A DNA stretch of 64,000 nt from assembly GCA_000436795.1 (NCBI GenBank), contig HF993285.1:39824-103823 (forward strand), given 5' to 3'. The stretch is from Bacteroides sp. CAG:1076. Its GTDB lineage: Bacteria > Bacteroidota > Bacteroidia > Bacteroidales > Bacteroidaceae. This document shows, piece by piece, positions 9,152 through 18,313 of this stretch (position 1 is its first letter; each line of letters begins with the position of its first letter). The position numbers and the translations under genes are program-made. The notes under the pieces were generated by a model. The model saw nothing but the letters and a program-made list of their open reading frames with translations. It searched no databases and was not told the DNA's origin.

Positions 9152-10477
9152 TTAAAAATTATGGTTCAGACTTAGTCCGAATACTTTATTGGTGCGGCTG
9201 TATACGTCTGTACCTTTGATTCCGGTATTGTTATAACTTGACAATGTCTTAGTATAGTCATCGTAGTTAGTCCAGAAGTAGGCTATATCGATACTCCATG
9301 CAGCATTGAAGTTGACACGTGCACCGAATCCCAGCGAGTAAGAACTACAGTAAAAGCTGGTGTCTGTCTGGAATTCATCACTAAGTCCGTAACTTGTTTT
9401 CTGGAAACCTCCACTTACGGTGAGTTCCTTAATAATATCCCACTCTAAACCGGCGAGATATTCATGTGTGCCGTGTTTCAATGTTTTCTGACGATCGTTC
9501 AGCATACCGGCATGCTTATCATCGAAAAAGTGATATTCAACGGAAGCACGCAGATTAGGTAAAATCTCATATCCGGCAGCTACGCTCAACATAGCAGGTA
9601 TGTCACTGGGAGTTTGTTTTCCATCGGCATAAGGCTTTAATACCTCATCTGGAACATCTTCAGGTACTTTCAGTGTATGAGTTTGATTTTCAATGTTCAA
9701 ATTTGTGATAAATTCATATTTTGCACCGAAGTTCCATTTCCCTAATTTGGCATCCACGCCGATGATTGGAGTAATACCCCATCCGCTTTGATCGCAATCC
9801 AAAGCCAAATTTGCGATTTCCTTACCTCCCATTTGTGGAATGTCCTTTTTGAGAGAAGCAGTCAGGTAACCTTCGTACCCACTTTTCACGTAATTCATGC
9901 GCCCTCCTGCATAAACACCGAGCCAGTCATTTATTTTATAGCTCAAGCCCAACTGTACGCCATAGATGTATTGTTTGCCATCCATTGCCGTATTGATGGT
10001 ATATTTGTCTGGGGTAATTTGCTGTTGATACAACATGGCGGTAGCCAGTGCATTAAACATGGGCAGACCATTATCGAAAGAAGCTTTTCCTCCACCGCCA
10101 GTTACTGCAAAACTTGCGGAAATAGCCCATTTGTCATCTTTATACACGCCGTGGAAAGAAGGAATAAATGGAGCCGAAGCAGTTCCTTTGTAATTCTGTG
10201 TAGTTTCTTTTCCATCCAATGTCCAAAGTCCGGATGTGGCAGCTATTTCACGCGTCTGATATGCGCTTTGTCCGGTTAGTGATAAATGAAATCCATTTTT
10301 AGATAAAAAAGCCAGTCCGGCAGGATTACTATATACTCCATCTACGTCAATCGAAGCACCTCGTGCTGCCATACGTAAGAAAGCAGCATGCTGATTGGTA
10401 TTAGTTAAATAATCTCCCGCAAAAGTTGAAGTTGAAACGATTAGCGTCGCTGCGCCAATTAATAGAAGTTTCTTCAT
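9152..10477 (-). CDS. OmpP1/FadL/TodX family outer membrane transporter
   Basis: 441 residues with a signal peptide (about 1-20, TSTFAG) followed by the FadL-family N-terminal pattern, including the NPAG motif (SNPAGLAFL) near residue 50. The remainder is a series of amphipathic strands ending in FGLSLNHNF with a terminal Phe, as in outer membrane barrels. FadL-type proteins pass hydrophobic molecules across the outer membrane; in Bacteroides the substrate is usually unknown. It has its own consensus promoter (10507-10537) and a terminator, so it is probably monocistronic. Confidence 0.85.
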   Translation of the reverse strand: MKKLLLIGAATLIVSTSTFAGDYLTNTNQHAAFLRMAARGASIDVDGVYSNPAGLAFLSKNGFHLSLTGQSAYQTREIAATSGLWTLDGKETTQNYKGTASAPFIPSFHGVYKDDKWAISASFAVTGGGGKASFDNGLPMFNALATAMLYQQQITPDKYTINTAMDGKQYIYGVQLGLSYKINDWLGVYAGGRMNYVKSGYEGYLTASLKKDIPQMGGKEIANLALDCDQSGWGITPIIGVDAKLGKWNFGAKYEFITNLNIENQTHTLKVPEDVPDEVLKPYADGKQTPSDIPAMLSVAAGYEILPNLRASVEYHFFDDKHAGMLNDRQKTLKHGTHEYLAGLEWDIIKELTVSGGFQKTSYGLSDEFQTDTSFYCSSYSLGFGARVNFNAAWSIDIAYFWTNYDDYTKTLSSYNNTGIKGTDVYSRTNKVFGLSLNHNF

Positions 10478-10506
10478 TAAAATAAAAATTTAGTAATTTG
10501 AAGCCG

Positions 10507-10537
10507 CAAAGGTAGTCTAATTTTATTTGTGTACAAA
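10507..10537 (-). promoter_or_regulatory. Bacteroides-type promoter of FadL-type gene
   Basis: On the minus strand, TTTG (10534-10537), a spacer of exactly 19 bp, and TACCTTTG (10507-10514). This matches the Bacteroides primary sigma consensus TTTG/TAnnTTTG and points towards the start codon at 10477. Confidence 0.75.
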
Positions 10538-10589
10538 GTTTTTGACTTGTTTATTGCAAAAGAAATAGTTTTAAAAGAAACTAATTGAA

Positions 10590-10658
10590 AACCCTTCACG
10601 TCTTATGCCCACTTTGTCGTTTAACTTTCTGGGATAAATATGAGAGACGTGAAGGGTT
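10590..10658 (-). terminator. Long-loop hairpin after hppA
   Basis: A perfect 14-bp inverted repeat (AACCCTTCACGTCT at 10590-10603 and AGACGTGAAGGGTT at 10645-10658) with a 41-base loop, located 35 bp after the hppA stop. The stem is strong but no long U-run follows on either strand, so termination efficiency is uncertain. Confidence 0.55.
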
Positions 10659-10692
10659 GGAAAATTAAATGTTCTTATAGAAGCAATATTTA

Positions 10693-12897
10693 TCAGAAGA
10701 GGCTCCAGGAAACAGTCAGTCCAGCCATGACAATAGCCACCATGCTCATTAGCTTAATAAGGATATTCAGGCTGGGACCGGAAGTATCTTTAAACGGATC
10801 GCCTACAGTATCACCTACGACTGTAGCACGGTGTACTTCGCTTCCTTTGCCGCCAAAGTTTCCTTCTTCTACATATTTTTTCGCATTATCCCATGCTCCT
10901 CCGGCATTTGCCATGAATATGGCAAGTACGAAACCAGAAGCCAGTCCGCCAATCAGCAAGCCGATTACACCGGGAATGCCAAAAAGTAATCCCGTTACGA
11001 TAGGAGCCACTATGGCCAGTAAAGAAGGAAATACCATTTCACGCTGTGCTCCTTGGGTAGAAATCTGCACACAGCGGGCATAATCAGGTTCCGCTTTTCC
11101 TTCCAGTATACCTTTTATTTCACGGAACTGACGACGTACTTCTTCTACCATGCTGGCAGCAGCACGTCCTACCGCATTCATTGTCAGTCCACAGAACAGG
11201 AAAGCCATCATACTGCCTATAAACATTCCGGCAAGTACCTTTGGATTCATTAATGTAACATCGTAATACATCATGAAATCTGTGAAACTTGCCTCGCTGA
11301 GTGTGATGCTGTTTCCTCCCGGAAGTTCAAGAACTGTTGTACCGATACGCTCCAGTCCGATTCGGATTTCTTCTATATACGAGGCAAGCAAGGCGAGCCC
11401 CGTCAATGCAGCCGAACCGATAGCGAAGCCTTTTCCTGTAGCGGCAGTAGTATTTCCCAACGAATCGAGAGCATCGGTGCGGCGGCGTACATCTTCACCC
11501 AATCCGCTCATTTCAGCATTTCCTCCTGCATTGTCGGCTATCGGACCATAAGCGTCGGTAGCCAGTGTGATGCCTAAGGTAGAAAGCATTCCTACAGCGG
11601 CTATACCGATACCGTATAATCCCATACTGATGTTACTGAAATCGAATCCGGATGCCAGCCAGTAGGAGAGTATGATACCGGCTACGACAGCGATGACAGG
11701 AATTGTCGTTGAAATCATACCTAATCCGATGCCGGAAATAATGACCGTAGCCGGACCGGTTTTTCCACTTTCCGAAAGTTTTCGTGTAGGCTTATACGAC
11801 TGGGAAGTATAATATTCTGTAGATTGTCCGATGATAACTCCTACCACAAGTCCCACCACAACGGCAAAAGCTATATTTATCCAGTTTGTAATGTCAAGCA
11901 TCCATAGTATAAAGAACGTACCAATTACGATAAGAACAGAGCTCAAGCTTGTTCCGGTTGAAAGGGCTTTAAGCAGTTCTTTTATGCTTGCATTCTCTTT
12001 AGTACGTACGGCAAATATACCGATGATGGAAAGAACTATTCCAATGGCTGCAATCAGCATAGGGGCAATGACAGCCTTGAACTGCATTACCGTATCGCCT
12101 GTACCGATAAAGGCTGCGGCTCCCAATGCTGCTGTTGCCAGAATAGAGCCACAATACGATTCGTATAAGTCGGCCCCCATGCCAGCAACATCTCCCACAT
12201 TATCGCCTACGTTGTCGGCTATCGTAGCAGGATTACGAGGATCATCTTCAGGAATACCGGCTTCTACCTTTCCCACCAGATCGGCTCCCACGTCGGCTGC
12301 TTTAGTATATATGCCTCCTCCCACTCGGGCAAACAGAGCTTGTGTCGATGCTCCCATGCCGAATGTCAGCATCGTGGTTGTTATAATACACAACTTGGCA
12401 GTCGGATTTATGGCATCATCCGGAATACAATATTCCAAAAGAAGATACCAGAAAGAAATATCGAACAATCCTAATCCCACTACGACCAGTCCCATGACTG
12501 CTCCGCTTCGGAAAGCAATTCGTAGTCCGCTGTCTAAAGAGCGACGTGCCGCATTGGCCGTACGTGCCGAAGCATAGGTCGCAGTTTTCATGCCCAGATA
12601 GCCAGATAATCCAGAAAAGAAACCTCCTGTAAGAAAAGCAATCGGAACCCAATGATTTTGCAGGTTGAATCCGTATGCCATAATGGAGAACAGAACAACC
12701 AGTCCGATAAAAACTAATGTAACAATTTTATATTGCTGTTTTAAATAAGACATGGCACCCTTGCGCACGTGCGCTGCTATTTTTTGCATTTCAGGGCTGC
12801 CTTCACTTTCCCGCATCATCTGTTTATAGAAATACCCTGCAAAAGCAAGTGCTAATACAGATGCAGTGGGGATTAACCAAAAAAGATATGTTTCCAT
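10693..12897 (-). CDS. hppA: Membrane pyrophosphatase, K+-dependent, predicted dual Na+/H+ pump
   Basis: A 734-residue integral membrane pyrophosphatase that couples pyrophosphate hydrolysis to ion export. Visible motifs are the substrate-site sequences [20 protein letters not shown] and DNVGDNVGD, and [10 protein letters not shown], where Ala after GNTTA (Lys in K+-independent enzymes) marks the K+-dependent class. Residues Thr90, Phe94, Asp146 and Met176 are all present; as I recall, these four positions, in B. vulgatus numbering, were reported as the signature of enzymes that move both Na+ and H+. The numbering agrees without offset, which also supports the species guess. It could energise the membrane from biosynthetic pyrophosphate. 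It is followed on the genome by a K+/H+ antiporter gene upstream on the same strand. Confidence 0.95.
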   Translation of the reverse strand: METYLFWLIPTASVLALAFAGYFYKQMMRESEGSPEMQKIAAHVRKGAMSYLKQQYKIVTLVFIGLVVLFSIMAYGFNLQNHWVPIAFLTGGFFSGLSGYLGMKTATYASARTANAARRSLDSGLRIAFRSGAVMGLVVVGLGLFDISFWYLLLEYCIPDDAINPTAKLCIITTTMLTFGMGASTQALFARVGGGIYTKAADVGADLVGKVEAGIPEDDPRNPATIADNVGDNVGDVAGMGADLYESYCGSILATAALGAAAFIGTGDTVMQFKAVIAPMLIAAIGIVLSIIGIFAVRTKENASIKELLKALSTGTSLSSVLIVIGTFFILWMLDITNWINIAFAVVVGLVVGVIIGQSTEYYTSQSYKPTRKLSESGKTGPATVIISGIGLGMISTTIPVIAVVAGIILSYWLASGFDFSNISMGLYGIGIAAVGMLSTLGITLATDAYGPIADNAGGNAEMSGLGEDVRRRTDALDSLGNTTAATGKGFAIGSAALTGLALLASYIEEIRIGLERIGTTVLELPGGNSITLSEASFTDFMMYYDVTLMNPKVLAGMFIGSMMAFLFCGLTMNAVGRAAASMVEEVRRQFREIKGILEGKAEPDYARCVQISTQGAQREMVFPSLLAIVAPIVTGLLFGIPGVIGLLIGGLASGFVLAIFMANAGGAWDNAKKYVEEGNFGGKGSEVHRATVVGDTVGDPFKDTSGPSLNILIKLMSMVAIVMAGLTVSWSLF

Positions 12898-12969
12898 AAA
12901 GTTTGAGATTAAAAGTTGTATCCCAAATTTAATAAATAAAATGGAAACAAAGTACTGATTACCTTACTT

Positions 12970-14412
12970 TTATTTCTTTTCTGACATGACCAGCAACTTA
13001 TCGCCTGCGTGCAGTTCAATCTGTCCGTTCGGGATAATGAATTCGTTTCCGCGTTTAATCAGCATGACCAGTGTTCCCTTTGGGATGTTCATATCAGCCA
13101 GTCGGTTGCCCACAGTCAGCATATCTTCTGTCAAGGTTATATCGTTTAGATGAGTGTCTATTTCATCGGGCAGTTCAACGCCGAAGTCATTCCCTTCTTT
13201 TTCTTCGGGAAGGTCGAGCTTGAGCCAGCGTGCCATTTTCGAGATAGTCATACCCTGTATGATGAGCGACAACAAGGTAATAAAAAATACGATGTTGAAC
13301 AACTGATTGGAACCTGGTATCTGAGCTATAACCGGATAAGTGGCAAAAATAATAGGTACGGCACCTCTTAATCCTACCCATGAAATAAAAATGCGTGCCT
13401 TGTTGCTGATTCCCTTAAAAGGAAGCAGGCAGAGGAATACGCTGACAGGGCGTGCTATCAAAATCATAAATATACCGATAAGCAAAGCTGTAACTGCAAT
13501 GTCGAGCATTTCGTGCGGATTGACCAGAAGTCCCAGTGTAAGGAACATAATAATCTGGAACAGCCAGGTAAGTCCGTTCATAAAAGTGTTTGTTTCTTTT
13601 CGGAAAGCCAGCCGGGCATTGCCCACGATTACTCCTGCAATGTATACGGCAAGATATCCGTTTCCTTTTACCAAATCGGTAAGCGTGAAAGTGATGAAGA
13701 CAATACTGAGCAGCAGAATAGGGTAGAGTGCACCGTTGGAAAGTTCTATTTTGTTGATAAGCCATACAGCGAACTTTCCGAAAGCATATCCCAGAACTCC
13801 GCCGAAGAGGAACTGCAGAAACAAATCTTTCAGTATGATACCTATGTTAAAATCACTTCCACTGCCTATAACCTGAATAAGCACGATGGTAAGCATGTAC
13901 GCCATTGGGTCGTTACTACCACTTTCCAGTTCCAGCATCGGACGAAGATTGTATTTTAGATTCATCCGTTGGGAACGCAGAAGGCTGAATACCGATGCAG
14001 AGTCGGTTGACGACATGGTAGCTGCAAGCAGTAGGGAAACCAGCAGCGTAAGTTCTATGTTAGCCTGTGTATGATTCGAAAGAAAGAAAATAAACGAACC
14101 TGTCAGCAGCGTGGTGACCAGCACTCCTACAGTAGAAAGCAGTATGCCTTGCTTTAGCACGGGTTTGATATCGGCATATCGTGTATCCATACCGCCGGAA
14201 AACAGAATGATACTCAGTGCCATCATACCGATGAACTGGGCGTCGGAAGCACTATTGAACTGAATGCCCAGTCCGTCGCTGCCGAATGCCATTCCTACCA
14301 ACAGGAATAAAAGCAAGGTAGGAATACCGAAACGATATCCGGTTTTACTGATAAGAATACTGGTAAATATCAGGACAGAGCCGACAAGTAAAATATTTTC
14401 TGCTGTAATCAT
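12970..14412 (-). CDS. K+/H+ (Na+/H+) antiporter, CPA1 family with TrkA-C domain
   Basis: 480 residues: about 12-13 hydrophobic helices over residues 1-395, with the CPA1 exchange core (SSTDSASVF near 132 and ESGSNDPMA near 164, the ND pair of electroneutral exchangers), followed by a cytoplasmic tail ending in a TrkA-C regulatory domain (LTVGNRLADMNIPKG... to LLVMSEKK). This arrangement matches NhaP2/CvrA potassium/proton antiporters, which protect cells during low osmolarity and help control cytoplasmic pH. It lies 72 bp upstream of hppA on the same strand; the two may cooperate in cation balance, which is inference. The ion preference cannot be read from sequence alone. Confidence 0.85.
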   Translation of the reverse strand: MITAENILLVGSVLIFTSILISKTGYRFGIPTLLLFLLVGMAFGSDGLGIQFNSASDAQFIGMMALSIILFSGGMDTRYADIKPVLKQGILLSTVGVLVTTLLTGSFIFFLSNHTQANIELTLLVSLLLAATMSSTDSASVFSLLRSQRMNLKYNLRPMLELESGSNDPMAYMLTIVLIQVIGSGSDFNIGIILKDLFLQFLFGGVLGYAFGKFAVWLINKIELSNGALYPILLLSIVFITFTLTDLVKGNGYLAVYIAGVIVGNARLAFRKETNTFMNGLTWLFQIIMFLTLGLLVNPHEMLDIAVTALLIGIFMILIARPVSVFLCLLPFKGISNKARIFISWVGLRGAVPIIFATYPVIAQIPGSNQLFNIVFFITLLSLIIQGMTISKMARWLKLDLPEEKEGNDFGVELPDEIDTHLNDITLTEDMLTVGNRLADMNIPKGTLVMLIKRGNEFIIPNGQIELHAGDKLLVMSEKK

Positions 14413-14479
14413 GAGACTGTTTTATTATAAAGTATATGTGCAAAGTAAACAAATAAATTTGGATTTTGGTTCACGTTCT

Positions 14480-14511
14480 GTTGTATTGTACGAAGTTATT
14501 GCATATATTTG
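14480..14511 (+). promoter_or_regulatory. Promoter of the cobalamin-uptake operon
   Basis: GTTG (14480-14483), a 20-bp spacer and TATATTTG (14504-14511), close to the Bacteroides consensus. Transcription would begin near 14518, immediately before the riboswitch. Confidence 0.55.
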
Positions 14512-14517
14512 TCACAG

Positions 14518-14725
14518 TTTTGTTCCGTCAGGCTTCCCGATTGGTAGTGCGAAGCTGCGGATGAAAAGGGAATCGGGTGAAAGTCCCGGACAGTCCCGCT
14601 GCTGTAAGCTCCGTGATAAAGGTTTGTTTACCACTTCGAGCCACTGCCGTTTCTTCGGGTTGAATGAAAAGGCGGGAAGGCATAACAAACCGGAGTAAGT
14701 CAGAAGACCTGCAAAACGTGTCACG
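14518..14725 (+). ncRNA. Cobalamin (B12) riboswitch
   Basis: The leader contains the conserved cobalamin aptamer elements in order: GGGAATCGGGTGAAAGTCCC (14569-14587), CAGTCCCGCTGCTGTAAGC, GCCACTGCC (14639-14647), GGCGGGAAGGC and the B12 box AGTCAGAAGACCTGC (14698-14712). It lies upstream of btuF-btuC-btuD, the expected target; binding of adenosyl- or methylcobalamin should lower expression. Downstream, an imperfect hairpin at about 14719-14760 and a short CGGGA/TCCCG hairpin at 14796-14810 are candidates for the expression platform; neither has a classical U-tract, so control of translation initiation is at least as likely as termination. Confidence 0.92.
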
Positions 14726-14845
14726 CTTGTACCTTCGAGGAAAAGGTTACAGGAACGTAAACTGATTGTATAAATTTTATTTCAAGTACAAAATGCGGGA
14801 TTTTTTCCCGTCCATGTTGTTCTTGTTTTATTTGCATTTAAGAAA

Positions 14846-16003
14846 ATGATTGTCGTAAAGAATGTTTTGAAGAGATACATACTATCTGCCCATATAGTAC
14901 TTATGGTCTTGCTGCTTTCTGCTTGCGGTGGAAAGAGCAAGACCTCTTTTTTGCAGGAGCAGGGAGATACGCTCCGGTTGCATTATGCCGAGAACTTACA
15001 GATTGTAAAGTATGACCGATATACGAAAGTCACGTTAAGGAATCCCTGGGACACGTTGCAAATACTTCATACTTATCTGCTGGTGGACAAGAAGGATACG
15101 ACTGCGATGTCACTTCCCGAAGGAACCGTGATACAGGTACCTCTGACTCGGGCACTGGTCTATTCGTCGGTACATTGTGGGCTTTTGCAGGAACTGGGAG
15201 CCTTGGATAAGGTAAAAGGTGTATGCGACTTGCAGTATATGCGTATTCCTGCCGTGCTGGAAGGCTGCCGGAATGGCAGCGTTACGGATGCGGGAAGCAG
15301 CATGAATCCGGATATAGAAAAGGTTATCGACATGCATCCAGATGCCATATTGCTTTCACCTTATCAGAATAGTGGAGGATACGGACGGATAGAAAAGCTG
15401 AACGTGCCGATTCTGGAATGTGCCGATTATATGGAAACTTCGGCGTTGGGACGTGCCGAGTGGGTGCGTTTTTACGGACTTTTGTTCGGCAAAGAACAAG
15501 AAGCCGACTCGCTGTTTGCCGAAGTGGAACGGAAATATCTCTCACTTCGTAATCGGGTAAAAGATATATCACCCAAGCCGACTGTTATTACGGAACTGAA
15601 GACTGGAGGAACCTGGTATGTGCCGGGAGGAAACAGTACGATGGCAAAAGTGTATGCTGATGCCGGCGCACGCTATATCTTTTCTGATATTCCACAGAGT
15701 GGTTCGGCATCGCTGGCCTTCGAAGCGGTGTTCGACAGAGGACAGCATGCCGATTTCTGGCTGATAAAATATAATCAGCAGACTGACAAGACTTATCGGG
15801 AACTGAAGAACGACTATGCGCCTTATGCCAATTTTGATGCATTCCGTAACCGACGGGTATACGGATGCAATACCAGCCGCATTTCTTTTTACGAAGAAGT
15901 ACCTTTTCATCCCGAACTTCTGCTGGAAGATTTGGTAAAAGTCTTTCATCCGGAAGTTCTGAAAGACTATGCTCCGAGATATTTTACTAATTTAGCGGAG
16001 TGA
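14846..16003 (+). CDS. btuF: Cobalamin/iron-type ABC transporter substrate-binding lipoprotein
   Basis: 385 residues. The signal sequence ends in LLLSACGG with the lipid-anchored Cys at residue 27. From about residue 105 to 360 it has the two-lobed Periplasmic_BP_2 fold typical of BtuF/FepB proteins (QVPLTRALVYSSVHCGLLQELG start, DAILLSPYQN, GRAEWVRFYGLLFGKEQEAD). The N-terminal 80 residues form an extra beta-rich stretch common in Bacteroidales homologues. It is the first gene after the cobalamin riboswitch and is followed by the permease after 19 bp, so vitamin B12 (or a related corrinoid) is the likely ligand. Without the riboswitch a siderophore or haem ligand would also fit the family. 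Confidence 0.88.
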   Translation: MIVVKNVLKRYILSAHIVLMVLLLSACGGKSKTSFLQEQGDTLRLHYAENLQIVKYDRYTKVTLRNPWDTLQILHTYLLVDKKDTTAMSLPEGTVIQVPLTRALVYSSVHCGLLQELGALDKVKGVCDLQYMRIPAVLEGCRNGSVTDAGSSMNPDIEKVIDMHPDAILLSPYQNSGGYGRIEKLNVPILECADYMETSALGRAEWVRFYGLLFGKEQEADSLFAEVERKYLSLRNRVKDISPKPTVITELKTGGTWYVPGGNSTMAKVYADAGARYIFSDIPQSGSASLAFEAVFDRGQHADFWLIKYNQQTDKTYRELKNDYAPYANFDAFRNRRVYGCNTSRISFYEEVPFHPELLLEDLVKVFHPEVLKDYAPRYFTNLAE

Positions 16004-16022
16004 TAAGTTAAACCTCGTATGC

Positions 16023-17057
16023 ATGAAGGCGAATAAAGGATATATATATGGCTGTGTGCTTGCAGGAATCATTGTAGTGCTCGTTGCGGCAAACTTGATA
16101 TTCGGTTCGGTAGACATCCCGTTCAGGGCGGTAGGACGTATCTTGCTTGGCGGGGATGCGGAAAAGGAAAGCTGGCGCTTCATTATATGGGAATCGCGTG
16201 TTCCCCAGTGTGTTACAGCATTACTTTGCGGAGCGGCTCTTTCTGCATCGGGGCTGATGCTCCAGACTGTATTCAGTAATCCGCTTGCCGACTCTTCTAT
16301 CTTGGGTATCAGTTCAGGGGCAAGTCTGGGAGTTGCGCTGGTCTTGTTGGCAGGAGGAGGAAGCATTGTTGCCGGTGAATTTGTACTTTCCGGTTTTCTT
16401 TCTGTGGTTGCCGGGGCTTTTGCCGGAGCCGTTTTGGTTATGGCAGTTATCTTATTTCTGTCGGTCGTGATAAAAAACAATGTGATGTTGCTTATTGCCG
16501 GCATCATGATTGGCTACGTTGTTTCGTCGGTGATTTCCTTGCTCAACTTCTTTTCTACAGCCGAAGGGGTCCATTCGTTTGTAATCTGGGGATTAGGCAA
16601 CTTTGGAGGTGTTTCGATGGCGCAGCTTCCCGGCTTTTCTGTCGTTACGCTATTGGGACTGCTGGTCGCCATCTTGCTGATAAAGCCTCTTAATGCCTTG
16701 CTGCTTGGCACGCGTTACGCCGAAAATTTAGGTATTAATATACGCCGTGTCCGTAACTTGTTGTTGCTTGCTACCGGTCTGCTTACAGCCGTTACAACAG
16801 CCTTTTGCGGGCCGATCGCCTTTATCGGTCTGGCGGTTCCACATATGGCACGACTGATGTTGGGAACGTCGAATCACAATTCACTTATGCCGGTTACACT
16901 GCTTACAGGTAGTGCCGTAGCGTTATTGTGCAATCTTATCTGTATCTTGCCGGGTGAATCGGGCATTATTCCGCTCAATGCCGTAACACCTCTGCTGGGT
17001 GCTCCGGTAATTATTTACGTGATTATCAACCAGCGGAAAATACAATATTTTAATTAA
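16023..17057 (+). CDS. btuC: Cobalamin ABC transporter permease (FecCD/BtuC family)
   Basis: 344 residues with about ten membrane helices. Family hallmarks are RVPQCVTALLCGAALSASGL and LQTVFSNPLADSSILGISSGAS in the first third, and the ATPase-coupling region near GPIAFIGLAVPHMARLMLGT. It forms the membrane channel that passes the ligand from BtuF to the cytoplasm. It starts 19 bp after btuF and is followed by the ATPase gene after 4 bp, so the three genes are one transcript under the riboswitch. No frameshift or missing segment is seen. Confidence 0.9.
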   Translation: MKANKGYIYGCVLAGIIVVLVAANLIFGSVDIPFRAVGRILLGGDAEKESWRFIIWESRVPQCVTALLCGAALSASGLMLQTVFSNPLADSSILGISSGASLGVALVLLAGGGSIVAGEFVLSGFLSVVAGAFAGAVLVMAVILFLSVVIKNNVMLLIAGIMIGYVVSSVISLLNFFSTAEGVHSFVIWGLGNFGGVSMAQLPGFSVVTLLGLLVAILLIKPLNALLLGTRYAENLGINIRRVRNLLLLATGLLTAVTTAFCGPIAFIGLAVPHMARLMLGTSNHNSLMPVTLLTGSAVALLCNLICILPGESGIIPLNAVTPLLGAPVIIYVIINQRKIQYFN

Positions 17058-17061
17058 AAGC

Positions 17062-18093
17062 ATGAATCCGAAGTCTGTTGTCATAGAAGGTAAGAATCTG
17101 AACATAGGTTATCGTCGTGGAAAACGGGAGGAAACGGTACATCATCACTTGAACTTCAGCCTGTATCGTGGAGAACTGACTTGTCTGCTGGGAGCTAACG
17201 GAGCGGGAAAATCCACACTTCTCCGTACGTTGGCCGCCGTACAGCCTTCTCTGTCGGGAGAGATTTCCCTGCTGGGCAAGAGTCTTTCCGGTTACTCTCC
17301 CAAAGAACGTTCGCGTGCGATAGGGATTGTGCTGACCGACAAGACGCAAGCCGGAGGATTGTCGGTACGGGAGCTTGTCGCTTTGGGACGCCAGCCACAT
17401 ACCGGATTCTTCGGAAGGTTAAGTCGCGAAGATAATGAAAAGATCGAGCATGCACTGCAAGCCGTAGGCATAGCCGACAAGGCTTCGAAATATACCGCCG
17501 AGCTGTCGGATGGAGAACGTCAGAAGGTGATGATAGCCAAAGCGTTGGTTCAGGAGTGTCCTTTGATATTGCTTGACGAGCCGACCGCTTTTCTCGATGT
17601 GGTAAGTCGTATTGAAATTATGACCTTGCTGCACCGGCTTGCCGGAGAAGAACAGCGTGCTATCCTGATGTCTACCCACGACATCGAGCAGGCGTTGGTG
17701 CTTGGCGACAGACTTTGGCTGATGAAAAAAGGAGAGGGGCTGGAGTGTGGAGTGACCGAAGACTTGATATTGGCTCATAAGATGGATAATCTTTTCCCGC
17801 ACGATGACATCCGTTTCGATTCGATGCATGGCATTTATTCTCCTGCCGTGAAAGGAAACAAGTGTATTTATCTGGAAGCTACCGATGAAACATTGCGGCA
17901 CTGGACGCAAAATGCGATGAACCGCAACGGATATTTGTGTCTTGGACTTTCTGATGCCGCAAGAGAACAGTGCTTACCTGTGGTCAATGTGCAGGCGGCG
18001 AACAGGCTGGTCGTCACACTCGGCACGACTTCCGAAATTTATTCTTCATTCGAATCGTTGCTTGCCTCTCCACTGCTTGCAGGCAAGTTGTAG
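17062..18093 (+). CDS. btuD: Cobalamin ABC transporter ATPase with C-terminal extension
   Basis: 343 residues. ABC motifs: Walker A GANGAGKST (44-52), signature LSDGERQKV (148-156), Walker B LILLDEPTAFLD (168-179), and the switch His in STHD. The ATPase domain ends near residue 250; the last about 90 residues form a separate segment with no motif I recognise, absent from E. coli BtuD or FecE and seen in related Bacteroidetes proteins. It could be a regulatory or dimer-stabilising domain. The start codon lies 4 bp after the btuC stop, so translation is likely coupled. Confidence 0.9.
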   Translation: MNPKSVVIEGKNLNIGYRRGKREETVHHHLNFSLYRGELTCLLGANGAGKSTLLRTLAAVQPSLSGEISLLGKSLSGYSPKERSRAIGIVLTDKTQAGGLSVRELVALGRQPHTGFFGRLSREDNEKIEHALQAVGIADKASKYTAELSDGERQKVMIAKALVQECPLILLDEPTAFLDVVSRIEIMTLLHRLAGEEQRAILMSTHDIEQALVLGDRLWLMKKGEGLECGVTEDLILAHKMDNLFPHDDIRFDSMHGIYSPAVKGNKCIYLEATDETLRHWTQNAMNRNGYLCLGLSDAAREQCLPVVNVQAANRLVVTLGTTSEIYSSFESLLASPLLAGKL

Positions 18094-18126
18094 GAAATTG
18101 CTTTTTTACTGCGGGGAAATATTTTT

Positions 18127-18158
18127 CTGACGTTGGCGGAAGCTGAAAAAAACGTCAG
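18127..18158 (+). terminator. Hairpin after btuD
   Basis: CTGACGTT (18127-18134) pairs with AACGTCAG (18151-18158), followed by a T-rich tract that runs into the twin-GTAC repeat. It is a plausible terminator for btuFCD in the plus direction. Confidence 0.5.
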
Positions 18159-18163
18159 CATAT

Positions 18164-18215
18164 CTTTTTATTTTTTGTACAAATTCTGAAATCTTTTGTA
18201 CAAAAAATAAAAAAA
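18164..18215. repeat. Twin-GTAC palindromic intergenic repeat, copy 2
   Basis: GTAC at 18177-18180 and 18198-18201, again 21 bp apart, within TTTTTATTTTTTGTACAAA and its inverted partner TTTTGTACAAAAAATAAAAA. It lies between the convergent 3' ends of btuD and the second chromate-family gene. Confidence 0.75.
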
Positions 18216-18313
18216 TGTCTGCATGAATTTTCCAACAGCCCCTCATCTGTTTATTACAATGCGCTGAGGCCTTGGGAAAATCTGTATCTGTTGGCTGTCG
18301 GAACCTTTTCGGC

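Noticed and set aside
11831-12577. 248-codon open frame opposite hppA
   Set aside because: Its product is rich in Pro, Ser, Thr and Ala with no recognisable fold; it mirrors the codon periodicity of the conserved hppA gene on the other strand.
14796-14810. Short CGGGA/TCCCG hairpin as riboswitch terminator
   Set aside because: Its T-run lies in the loop rather than after the stem, so it does not fit an intrinsic terminator; kept only as a candidate platform element.
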